Source of the DNA: Macrostomum hystrix
Taxonomy: Eukaryota > Platyhelminthes > Macrostomidae
Assembly (NCBI GenBank): GCA_950097015.1
Contig: CATNEN010000039.1
Span: forward strand, 19,709,501 to 19,773,500
Direction of reading: 5' to 3'
DNA: 64,000 bases
The notes under the pieces were generated by a model. That model was not told where the DNA came from, searched no databases, and saw only the letters and a program-made list of their open reading frames with translations. How positions within the stretch are numbered: position 1 is the first letter of the stretch; every line of letters starts with the position of its first letter. Of this stretch, positions 24,486 to 37,000 are shown one piece after another. A program made the position numbers and the translations under genes.

Positions 24486-25584
24486 ATGATTCTCCGAGGA
24501 GATAAAAATTGTCCGGGCTTTTTTCGTTAAGCATTTTTAACAGTAGGGGAATACCAAGGGGGATTTCTCCCCCGCTCCTGAAAATATTTTTTGGCAGCGC
24601 CTGAATGCTAAAAGCGTTGGGTGGTGACTGATTGGTTGACAGACTAGACGATGGTGTCCTGTTTTTAAGCTGCGCCCAGTATTTAGGCTCGCGTCAGGGT
24701 GTCCATAGTGGCCTAGTTCCACCTGTTGTAGCCCTTGAAGGTCCAGCAGTCCGTCTAGATAAAGGTAGGTGACCACCGAAGATGGAGATAAGGAAGGCAC
24801 ATTCGGGTGACATGCTGATCAATTTTGAAGGCCTGGCAAGGCCGCACTGAGGCGCAGTGCTAATTCCTGTATAGGGGTGTATGAAATACACTAGCTCTTA
24901 TGGGAAAAATCAGACCTTCGGCCAGAACCATTGAATATCTCGACCGTCGGAAGAGCTGGCGACTTGATTATTGTTTCATAAGATGCGCAACAAAAAGTTG
25001 GCCCGTGTTCTTGAGTTTCGTGTGCTTTGTTCCGCCCTCAAATTTTTCTATTGATGAGCTGTCTTCTTTCAATCGCTGTGGAGCTTCGAAATTAAAGACT
25101 TAGAGGTCGGGAGTTCGATTTTCTGCTTGTTGTAGTTAGATATAGTAGATATTGAGATGGTTTTGAGTTCACAGTCCATGGACTGAACAGCTGTAAGCGG
25201 ATTTGATAATCATCACGCTTTAGATGTACATATGGCCTTGCTGTTCTTAAGTAAAAGTTTTTATAAATCAAGGGCTGTGAAAGGAAACCTATTGTTTTTC
25301 TGTGATTCCTCAAGATTTCTTTACAAGCGTACACCTAATTAGTTTTTTTTACATTTGCTACAGATTTTGGCACAAAACTTTATTCCAAAACTTTTAAAGT
25401 AATTTCGAACTTCTAAATCCGTCCCTATAACTTGTTTGTAGTGCACTTTTGTTTTGTACGTAAGAAGTACTTGCTTTATTAAGAAATAAGGCATGTTAAT
25501 TTAATCTGATTTACCGTTTTTTATTCATATTTCTTGTTTGTTTTATTCCTGTTCGTTTTTTTGCTATGATTAAATTGTAACTTT
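24486..25584. other. intergenic between TTLL1 and THADA
   Basis: No gene is recognised. It contains a SINE B fragment (25085-25195). Short frames at 24537-24891 have no support. Confidence 0.5.
25085..25195 (+). mobile_element. SINE family B fragment
   Basis: AGGTCGGGAGTTCGATTTT is a decayed box B and CAGTCCATGGACTGAACAGC is the body palindrome seen at 6536-6556 and 41024-41041. The intervening body is deleted. Confidence 0.6.
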
Positions 25585-26250
25585 GAAGTTTCTGTACTGG
25601 GAGAATTCGGGTTTCAGACTGGGAGATTGATAGTTTCGGTGTTGGGAGAATTCGGGTTTCAGACTGGGAGATTGATAGTTTCGGTGTTGGGAGAAATCAG
25701 CTTTCAGACTGGGAGATAGACAGTTTCAGTGTTGGGAGAAATCAGCTTTCAGACTGGGAGATTGACAGTTTCAGTGTTGGGAGAATTCGGGTTTCAGACT
25801 GGGAGATTGACAGTTTCAGTGTTGGGAGAATTCGGGTTTCAGACTGGGAGATTGACAGTTTCAGTGTTAGGAGAATTCGGGTTTCAGACTGGGAGATTGA
25901 CAGTTTCAGTGTTGGGAGAATTTGGGTTTCAGACTTGGAGATCGACAGTTTCAGTGTTGGGAGAATTTGGGTTTCAGACTTGGAGATTGACAGTTTCAGT
26001 GTTGGGGGAATTTGGGTTTCAGACTTGGAGATTGACAGTTTCAGTGTTGGGAGAATTCGGGTTTCAGACTGGGAGATTGACAGTTTCGGTGTTGGGAGAA
26101 TTCGGGTTTCAGACTGGGAGATTGACAGTTTCAGTGTTGGGAGAATTCGGGTTTCAGACTGGGAGATATACAGTTTCAGTGTTGGGAGAATTCGGGTTTC
26201 AGACTGGGAGATTGACAGTTTCAGTGTTAGGAGAATTCAGGTTTCATAAA
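25585..26250. repeat. 45-bp minisatellite upstream of THADA
   Basis: About 15 units of period 45 with GGGAGAATTCGGGTTTCAGA and CTGGGAGATTGACAGTTTCA. Open frames of 104 and 177 codons arise only because 45 is a multiple of three. The array ends about 200 bp before the THADA start. Confidence 0.96.
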
Positions 26251-26448
26251 AGGCTAGTTTAGTTTCAATAATTTTTCATGCAAGTGTATAAATTTCCGTT
26301 TTTATATTTGACCCGCAGTTTAAATATAGTGCTACTCGTTTATTTCAGAACGGAACTATTTCAATAGTCAGTAATAAAACAAATAAACTCGGGTCTATTT
26401 AAGAAGCAAGAAAAATATAGTGGAACAATAGGATAAGAAATATTCAAA

Positions 26449-29400
26449 ATGCCATCCTCAACAGAGAAAGTTCTCCGACAAGTGATCCATGTAAGTGGCT
26501 TGCCCTTTAATGTTGATAAATTGATCTATTACAGTTTTGACCGAGTTTTTCGTATGGCAATGTTCCAATAATTTTAATAGGAGGTCTATTCCGCGTGTAA
26601 GCAGCGAGAGCTGTCAAATACTTCTGGCGATAACACTGTTGCCAATGAGGAACAAGCGGTTGCTATGGACGCTGCCACTGTACAAGCTCGACTAGAATTT
26701 CTCGAATGCTATCTAAATAGCGACGTAAGTTTTTTTAAGTCTTTCCAAAATAGTAGTGCAAAGATTCGTCGGATTCGAACTCTCGACGTACATAAAAAGC
26801 TTTAACAAAATTGCAGACCAACAGCCTATCCAATCGTTGCAAAGCCGGATCCGCTTTCATCGCATTAAAGACAAATTTTCAAGCTTGCAGTCTATCCAAA
26901 GCGTTGGAATACTTTGCTAGTAAGTTTTATGTGAATATTAGGTATTTTTAAAGTATTGCTTCTTTGTGAAATATTTATATTGTCCTACCTATTACTCTAC
27001 TAATAGCGGCAGTTAGGGAAAATATTTGTTAAATTAATATTTAATTTGTTTTGCTGATGCTGTCCTATATACGCTACTTAAAGTGACAGTATAAGAAGAA
27101 GAATAATAATAATTGCATAGGGGCCGCAGACAATGGCACATCATTTGGTAACACTAGACCCGCAGCCAGCGAGTAGGCAATTCTGCCCATTTCGCTGACT
27201 CCTGAGCACACTCGCACACAGATACTGTACGCAGGCATACGCTCACACAGGTTTGTACATCTGCCTGACTTTCTCATCGTCAGGCAGTGTACACTCTCAC
27301 TGTGCCTTGGCGGTTGGCCCTCAAGGGCGTAAATTGCACGACAATCCCCCAAAGCATTCTCCCTGCGGCTGCGCCCCAAATAAATGTGGCCTCGCCGTGG
27401 AATCGAACTTAGGGACCGTGGTGCGGGAGGCAAACGCGTTAACCGCTCTGCCACCGACCCCCTGGCAGTATAAGTATTTTGCTATGGTGATTTGAATCGG
27501 CCAGACTAAAAGTGCAACGACACGCATGTACACTACTCATTCACCATAGGCTCGACACTGCCTGTTCAGATCTGTCTAATCCAAGGCCTTGTATTTGCGC
27601 ACGAGTCTAGCCTAACGGAAGAGAGCGCCGATATCTTATTGGAGACATTGTACAGCGGTCTAAAACAACAGGATCTGGTGTTTCATTCTCTAACCTGCCT
27701 ATTGAGTCTGCTTAGTCTTGGAGAAGCTAATAATCCATCATCTGCTTCACCAGATACCATTGCTAGTCAGCAGCAGAGAAACTTTTTCACCGTCCCGGCT
27801 GTACTGCAGTCGATTCTCCGTCGCCTACTTGGCTTCTGGGATTCGCCATTGTATTTTGTACCAAATCTGACTGTGAAAATCTTTCACTGCATTGTGACTA
27901 GCTGGTCAACAGATTCTGGTTCGCCAAATCCTGCTTTGGCAGCGTTCATTGATGAACTATGGAGTATGCCGATGCTGTGTCGCGGGGCGCTTCGCTTCTG
28001 GTCTGTGCTTGTGCCACTGTTGGACGAAATTCGCATCATAGGCCTGTGTAGTCGCCTAGTCGACGCCTTGGATGTCAATTACACAGCTAGCGCCGCTGCC
28101 AGCCTCTTCGGTGTCATCGCCGGTGCTTTGACACAGCGCGGCAAAACTGATTTATTGTCTCAGATATTTCCGGATATGTGTCACCGGATGAGGCACATGT
28201 CGCCATTGTCGCAGAGAAATTTCTGCTGCCTAATTTTGCCAGTCTATATTGCCGCTGATAGCAGCTTTAACTTTAGTGCCCGGGAACTGCCAGACGGTAA
28301 TAATCCGCACGGGAATTTCTTTGACATCCAATGCTGGTGCAGCGTTGCCAAGCATTGCAAAATGCGCGGCCGACTGCCGAGAATGCGTCTGGCCGATCTG
28401 CGGATGGCTTTGATTCATTGTGACGAACCAACTAGAGCGGCTGCGCTGGAGGTTCTGTGCCTGTCTAACAAACCGGTTAGTCTGCTTTCATTCATAAGCT
28501 CATAGCAGAAGCTTGGTGACTGTTTTATTCCAGTAATTATTGCTTTTTAATCATTAGACAGTGATCTTAAATAGACATAAGGTCATTAGATTCTGGGGTC
28601 CTTAGATCTTGGGATCATGAGGTCATTAGGCCTGATTAGACATTAGTCATTAGACATCGGGGTAATGAGGTCCTGAGGTCTAAAGAACAATTAAATAATA
28701 AAGTCATACGATTATAAGGTGTTTAGATCATAAGGTTAATAGATCATTCGGTCATTAGATCATAAGGTCATTATATCATAAAGGTCATTAGATCATAAAA
28801 TCATTAGGTCATTAGATCATAAGGTCAATAGATCATTAGGTCATTAGATCATAAGGTCATTATATCATAAAGGTCATTAGATCATAAGGTCATTAGATCA
28901 TTCGGTCATTAGATCATAAGGTCATTATATCATAAAGGTCATCGGCTAAGGTCATTAGATCATTCGGTCATTAGATCATAAGGTCATTATATCATAAAGG
29001 TCAATAGATCATAAGGTCATTAGATCATTCGGTCATTAGATCATAAGATCATTCGGTCATTAGATTATAAGGTCAATAGATCATTAGGTCATTAGATCAT
29101 AAGGTCATTATATCATAAAGGTCATTAGATCATAAGGTCATTAGATCATTCGGTCATTAGATCATTAGATCATAAGATCATTCGGTCATTAGATCATTAG
29201 ATCATAAGATCATTCGGTCATTAGATCATTAGGTCAATAGATCATTCGGTCATTAGATCATTAGGTCAATAGATCATTCGGTCATTAGATCATTAGGTCA
29301 TTAGATCATAAGGTCAATAGATCATTAGATCTAGGTCTTTAATCTAAGTTCATCTTCAGCCATTTCAGCCTGTTTATAAATCAATTCACCCTTTCAGACT

Positions 29401-30982
29401 GGACACATCACGCCGCAGTCGCTGCAGATGATCCTGGAATTCTTCTGCCTTAACATGAACTCCGATCAGCCGCCGTTTCGTCAGCGCCTACTGGCCTGCT
29501 TTCGCTCGGTTTGCCAGCAGGTCAAAGACGGCTGCATTCAGGCTCTACCAGAGCTGCGCGCTCGCCTAGCAACCGAGACGCTGGTTGTTGTGCCGGAAGA
29601 CAAATACAACACCGAAGGTGACGAATCTGATGTTAGCCGACTAGTTGACTGCCTACTGCCCGACATCTCCGTGGCAACTAGAATTGCTCAATTCGATGCT
29701 GCGCCAACCGAAGAATTCTTAGTATTCGAAGACGACTCGGCTAAGAGTTCGCCGGATGCGTTGCTTAGCAACGTGAAGCTTCTGGCTCAGTTTGTTAGGC
29801 AGCTGTTGGATAGCAACGTTTGGTTTCCGGGTGCCTGCTATCAAAGGCAGCGAACCTGCGTTGAGTATTTGCAGATCGCATGTACTCACTATTTTGGCAG
29901 CTCGTCTGGTCTGAAAAAGCGCGGCTATCCTAGCGAAGTGTTGGATAAGGTGTGGACACTGGGATATCATATTTAATGCTGCGATATGGCTATAGTATAG
30001 ATTATAGTAATTGCAGGAGGGCTGCGGGCAATGGCACATCATTTGGTAACACTAGACCCGCAGCCAGCGAGGAGGCCATTCTGCCCATTTCGCTGACTCC
30101 TGAGCACACACGCACACAGATACCGTACGCAGGCACACGCTCACACATGTGTACGTACATCCGCCCCGACTTTCTCATCGGCAGGCAGTGTACACTCTCA
30201 CTGTGCCTTGGAGGTTGACCTTCAAGGGCGTAAATTGCAAGACCCTTTTCTCCGTGGCTGCACCCCAAATGAATGTGGCCTCACCGCGGAATCGAGCTCA
30301 GGGACCTTGGTGCGAGAAGCAAACGCGTTAACCGCTCTCCCACTCACTCGCTAGGACCAGGGGTTTATTGGAAGATCATGGGTTCATTGTGGGACCAGGG
30401 CCTTACTGAAAGATCAGGGACTTACTGAAGGATCAGGGACTCACTGAAGGATCAGGGACTCAACTGAAGGATCAGGGACTCACTGAGGGATCGGGGAATC
30501 AATGAAGGATCAGGGGTTCATTGTAGGATCAGGGACTCACTGAAGGATCAGGGACTCAACTGAAGGATCTGGGACTCAACTGAAGGATCAGAGACTCATT
30601 GAAGGATAAGGGACTCATTAAAAAACTCGCTTATTAATTTTGGGATATTGAAACCTTGGCAGGTTACCGAGTTCCTTCGACACGCCTTCCGGCACTTCGG
30701 CGCTCCAATGGATGGCGAGCCGGCCGCCGGTCGCCTTGTGGGCCGACTTCTCTGCTCCACTCTGCACTGCTCGCGAGACGTTCAGGACAGTATTCTCTCT
30801 CTTCTTGCCGAGTACTATCCCCTGGCTCGGCTGCCAACAGCTGGTCCGGCTAGTCTTGGCCGCCTCCTGCCGCTAGTGCTTCGCCGATGTCACTCTCCTG
30901 ACGCTGAACAGTTTCACGGAGCTGGCCGAGTGTTGGCCTATTTGCTATCTAACTCGGCCATTGATTTATTCTCATCCGCCAG

Positions 30983-31013
<31 letters not shown>

Positions 31014-34000
31014 CTGCCCGAGAGCGCCAGGCAGCCATTGCGTTTCTGCCTGAACGAAGTGGCAGCCGCTTTAGCCAAGGCTAAATCTGAACCCGCTAAT
31101 GCCGCCTCCGAGTGCACCGGTCATGGTTACCTGCTGGCTGCCAGCCTGTACCTTGGTCGCTGCGGTCTCGGCAGCGGACTCAGCGAGTCTAATGTCACCG
31201 GCCGGGGTCCAGTTATTCAACGGGATCTGTTTCGCGAGGCTTGTAACCTGTGCTTCGATCTAATTGCTTCCCTAATGTCTGTGATGGGCTATCGATCCGG
31301 TGGCGATGCTTCTGGAGCCGACCCGACCGAAGCTGCCGCGCCGTCATTCGAGGAGCTCGGCCGGGCGATCGAGAAAGCTGCCGGGGTGAGTTTAGATACC
31401 TGAAGTTATTCACAGTACCTGAAGTCATTCACTGTACCTGAAGTCATTCACTGTACCTGAAGTCATTCACTGTACCTGAAGTCATTCACTGTACCTGAAG
31501 TCATTCACTGTACCTGAAGTCATTCACTGTACCTGAAGTCATTCACTGTACCTGAAGTCATTCACTGTGCCTGAAGTCATTCACTGTACCTGAAGTCATT
31601 CACTGTGCCTGAAGTCATTTACTGTACCTGAAGTCATTCACTGTACCTGAAGTCATTCACTGTACCTGAAGTCATTCACTGTACCTGAAGTCATTCACTG
31701 TACCTGAAGTCATTCACTGTACCTGAAATCATTCACAGATAAAATTTGTCAGCTAACATTCCACCATCGTCATCCAGGTCGATACCGATCTGGACGAAGA
31801 CTTGCTGAGCGGTGCTCGCCTGTCGCCGCACTTTCAACGCATCCTTGCCTGGGCCTGGCGCAATCTGGCCCTAGCCGCCGACCTGCTTGTTCAACTGTGC
31901 GCCTCTCATTTGCGCCTCCAGCCGGCTACAACACCTGGCGAACCGGCCGACGGCGAAGGCGTCGTTGATTTCGACGGCCTTCGATTGGTTGGCGGCCGTC
32001 TGGCCGCGGTGGTCACCGGCAGCCGACACCGGGGCACCATCGAAGCTGTGGCCAACTCACTGCGCGAATTCTGCCAGCTAATTCGCTGGCAACCAGAGCT
32101 GGCCGATCTTCCAAGCGAACTGGTTAGCGCCCCGCTAGTTGCTATGGAAACGTCTAGTTATTCTGTTACTAGGCGGAGCGCCGGCCTGCCACTGCTGCTG
32201 ACGTCCGTTCTATCGGCTGTGTGCGCCGGGCAATGGTCCGAGCCGCTGCTTGACCGAACTGTGGCGCGTCTGTTGCGCTGTGTTGAGTCTGCTGCTGCTG
32301 CTGCTTCTGCCGCCGCCGCCGCTACTACTCAGGCGCTGAAGACAGGCGACGATGCAAGTGCCGACTCAGGCAGCGACAAGGTTCGAAAATTTTTGCCTTT
32401 TATGAAACAATTATGCCCACCTCTAACGGGGCTAAGTGGCACAGTGGTCTAGACGCGTTTACCTCTCGCACCAAGGTCAATAAGCTCGATTCCGCGGCAA
32501 GGCCACATTGATTTAGGGCGCAGCCGAGGAGATAAAGCATTGTCGTGCAATTATTTACACTTTTAAGTGGCCAGAATGAGAGTCTACACTGCCTAAAGAT
32601 GAGAAAGTCAAGTCAGATTTACACACCTGCGTGCGTGTGTGCTCAGGAGTCAGATAAATACGAGTAGACAAAATTAATTTCTCGCTGGCTGCGGGTCTAA
32701 TGTCACCAAATAGTGTCCCAAAGTGCCAACGCAGCCCTCCTGAAATTTACATTGTAGGTGGACAGCCCAAAAGTGCACGCTTTGAATCTGCTGCGCGCTG
32801 TAGTTCGCGAAGCGGCCCTCTGCAACGCCACGACTAGGCATCACGAGGCCATCACCCGGGCGACGCTGGCGAACTTCTCTGATCGATCCTGGGCTGTGCG
32901 CAATGCCTGCGTGCAGTTGCTAGGCGCTTTGTCGCAGCGCATGCTGGGAGTTGGCCGGCCTCATATAACGCCTACTGAGTTTTTCTCCGCCTATCCGCGG
33001 CTTCAGCGCTGCTTCCTGGAGGTTCTAGTCCGCGGAGCCAATCCCAGCAACTTCATTGCCCACCAGGCCACCGTGCCGGTGCTGTCCTTCTTGTCGCAGC
33101 TGTCCCCGGATCCGCCCACCGCCCTGCTGGACAATGTTGAACCGTTTCGTCAGCCCGTGGTTGCTCTGCTGTCCAGCCCCGTGTACGCCATTCGGCATCT
33201 GGCTGCCAAGTCTCTGGTTTCCTTCGCTCCGCCACGGGTTCGGCTGGATCTGTTGAGTGCCCAGGTGAGCACTAACACCTGGGTTATGACATCCTTTTCC
33301 TCTAATAGCCCTAATTATTCTGACACTTCTATTTGATCATCTGACACTTCTATTTGATCATCTGACGCCCCTAATTATCTGACACCCTTCATCCTCTGAC
33401 ACCCTTCATCCTCTGACACCCCTAATTATCTGACGCCCCTAATTATCTGACACCCCTAATTATCTTACACCCCTAATTATCTGACACCCTTCATCCTCTG
33501 ACACCCCTAATTATCTGACACCCCAAATTATCTGACACCCTTAATCCTCTAACACCTTGACTTGATCATCTGATACTGCTAATCATCTGACACCAATTAT
33601 CATCTGATACTCATATTCATCTGACACCCTTTAATCATATTGTAAGACTTGCGTACTTGTACTTCGCCCCGCATTGCGTCAGCTTGCTCCAGCCAATCAA
33701 TACCTCTTACGTCTTGTGCGCGCACTCAGCACTTTCAACTCTCACCTGTCGTACCCCCACCCCAATTATCGATCCATTAAATATATATTGTCGCCCGCGG
33801 GGCAGCGCTCAGTTGAGCATATTTTCGACCACAAATCATAGACTCTACACATATAAAACCCCCGATTAACTGACTGACATCTTTGACTTGCTTCTCTGAC
33901 ACTTCCAATCCTCTGAGACCCTTGACATAATCATCTGACAGCCATATATGATTATAATCATCTCACACCTTTAATCTTCTGATAACTTAAGACTATGACA

Positions 34001-37000
34001 CCCATTGATATGATTCTCTGACACCCTAAAACTGTGACACCCAGAAACGCTGACACCCTTTTGACATTATCCTCTGACACATTTGACACGATCGTCTGAT
34101 ACCCAGGTCCTCTCATACCCTACTCATTCAGACTCTCTAGCCAATACACTGACATTCCGACTTACTTAATCCGCGGGCAGTAATACCGATGCTAATAGTT
34201 CAATAACCTACTCGCTAACTGCAGGTTCACAACCTGTCAAGTCTGCATCGAAGCGCCAATTCTCTGCACGGTCACATCCTTCTCTGTCAGCGCCTGGCTG
34301 TTGGCCTTTCCGGTCATCAGGATTTGTCAGTCATTCTATCCGTCATTGTAGACCTTCTGCTGGTTCTCATCACCTTCAAAAGCTGGTTCTTGGCGCGCGA
34401 ATGTCTTCGACTGTTGCGCCTGCTGATGAAGCGTCACGATCCAGGCGTCAGTCTCAACCTGCCGAACAGTCTTGCCCCGGCTGCCAAGGTCGCACCGCCA
34501 GATATCTTCTTTGACATGTTCGACCAGGAGCTGACTGAACTGTCCATGGAGCATCCGAACATATTCGAGAATGTCCGCTGGGATCCCGGCTATCTGTTCC
34601 AGTCACTGGCGGCCAGCTCTGAGGAGACAACTCAGCATTTCCTTACCCAGCAGGACCAGCTGAAGGAGCAGAGAATGAAGCTGGCTCTGTCTGGACGACG
34701 CGGTGTCACCGAGGACCAGCCGAAGGCCATCTGCTCGCCGCAGGATCTCATCGACTACGCCATCGGGCAGCCGCCGGAGCGATGCCTCACTAGCCAACTG
34801 GCTATACGCGTACTGGCTTTGCTAGTCACCTATAATCAGGGGTTCTTTGCTAACGGTTATCTCAAGGTCAGTACCTGAATTTTGAGAATTCTAGTTTCAG
34901 GGAAGCTTTCAGGGAAGTTCAGGGAAGCTCTCAGTTTTAGAATCCTGAAGTTCAGGGAAAGGCTTCAGTTTTGGAATCCTGAAGTTCAGGGTAAGGCTTC
35001 GGTTTTAGAATCCTGTAGTTCAGGGAAGTTTTCAGTTTTAGGATCCTGAAGTTCAGGGAAGTTTTCAGTGTTAGAATCCTTAAGTTCTTCCTTCGGTTTG
35101 GAACCCTGAAGTTCAGGGAAGGTTTCAGTTTTGGAATCCTGAAGTTCAGGGAAGCTTTGAGTTTTGGAATCCTGAAGTTCAGTGAAGTTTTCAGTTTTGG
35201 AATCCTGAAGTTCAGGGAAAGTTTGAGTTTTGGAATCCTGAAGTTCAGGGAAGCTTTGAGTTTTGGAATCCTGAAGTTCAGGGAAGGTTTGAGTTTTGGA
35301 ATCCTGAAGTTCAGGGAAGTTTTCAGTGTTAGAATCCTTAAGTTCTTCCTTCGGTTTGGAATCCTGAAGTTCAGGGAAGGTTTCAGTTTTGGAATCCTGA
35401 AGTTCAGGGAAGGTATCAGTTTTGGAATCCTGAAGTTCAGGGAAAGTTTGAGTTTTGGAATCCTGAAGTTCAGGGAAGCTTTGAGTTTTGGAATCCTGAA
35501 GTTCAGGGAAGGTTTGAGTTTTGGAATCCTGAAGTTCAGGGAAGTTTTCAGTGTTGGAATCCTTAAGTTCTTCCTTCGGTTTGGAATCCTGAAGTTCAGG
35601 GAAGGTTTCAGTTTTGGAATCCTGAAGTTCAGGGAAGGTTTCAGTTTTGGAATCCTGAAGTTCAGGGAAAGTTTGAGTTTTGGAATCCTGAAGTTCAGGG
35701 AAGCTTTGAGTTTTGGAATCCTGAAGTTCAGGGAAGTTTTCAGTGTTAGAATCCTTAAGTTCTTCCTTCGGTTTGGAATCCTGAAGTTCAGGGAAGGTTT
35801 CAGTTTTGGAATCCTGAAGTTCAGGGAAGGTATCAGTTTTGGAATCCTGAAGTTCAGGGAAGGTTTCAGTTTTGGAATCCTGAAGTTCAGGGAAGGTTTC
35901 AGTTTTGGAATCCTGAAGTTCAGGGAAGGTTTCAGTTTTGGAATCCTGAAGTTCAGGGAAGGTTTCAGTTTTGGAATCCTGAAGTTCAGGGAAGGTTTCA
36001 GTTTTGGAATCCTGAAGTTCAGGGAAGTTTTCAGTTTTTTAGGTCCTGAAGTTCCTGAAAAGTAAGATCATAAACAACAAGCAGCGTCGCATTCTGTATC
36101 TCCGCCTCAGTGTCGGTCTGTCAAACAGACCCGCTTTGTGACCTCTGGCGGTCGAACGAATGCTAGATCAACTTTTCTTATCTGCTTCTGATAGAAGGGC
36201 CAAGCACAAATCGTTGGTCAGTTGGTTTATCTTTATCTTAGAAATCAGTGCCAATAGACCTGGTGTTGCTTGGTGCAGTATGTTTCACATGTACTATTTT
36301 GAATATTTTTAAAATAGCGTAGCTTTTATTTTTAGAGATCCCAAAGTTCAGGAAAGATTCAGGTTTGTTGATCCCGTAGTTACTGAGGTTCAGTGAAAGA
36401 TAAAGTCTAGGGATCCTAAAAGTTCAGTGAAATATAAAGCTTGGCGATCCTGAGGTTCAGGGGAGGATAAAGCTTGGCGATCCTGAGGTTCAGGGGAGGA
36501 TAAAGCTTGGCGATCCTGAAGTTCAAGGGAAGATAAAGCTTGGCGATCCTGAAGTTCAGGGGAAGATAAAGCTTGGCGATCCTGAAGTTCAGGGGAAGAT
36601 AAAGCTTGGCGATCCTGAAGTTCAGGGGAAGATAAAGCTTGGCGATCCTGAAAGTTCAGGGGAAGATAAAGCTTGGCGATCCTGAAGTTCAGGGGAAGAT
36701 AAAGCTTGGTGAAAAATTTTTAATTCTGCAACTGATAGCCAATAAACCAATTTATTCTTGTCTTCAATTACCTAACAACGTAATATACCTGTCAATAACA
36801 CCTGTCAGGAGTACCTCGCCTTCATCAGTGAGCAGCTGCGCGAACTGCCGTCCGACTGTCCCAGCGAGAGGTTCTCCTCTTTAATCCTGCTGCAGAGTCA
36901 CCTAGTCAATACTCTATTCGACGAAGCCGCCTGTCAAGACCTGCTAGGCTATCTGGGACGATTCTCCGACTATGCCATCAGCGAAGACCTTCGCCTGTCG

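Noticed and set aside
25729-26262. 177-codon repetitive open frame
   Set aside because: 45-bp minisatellite read in frame; a second frame is equally open.
35157-36065. 302-codon open frame on the plus strand
   Set aside because: It is the 33-bp minisatellite of THADA intron 9; the unit length is divisible by three, so the frame stays open without selection.
36089-36160. Hammerhead ribozyme
   Set aside because: CGAA(A) follows a stem, but the required CUGANGA core is absent in all three copies.
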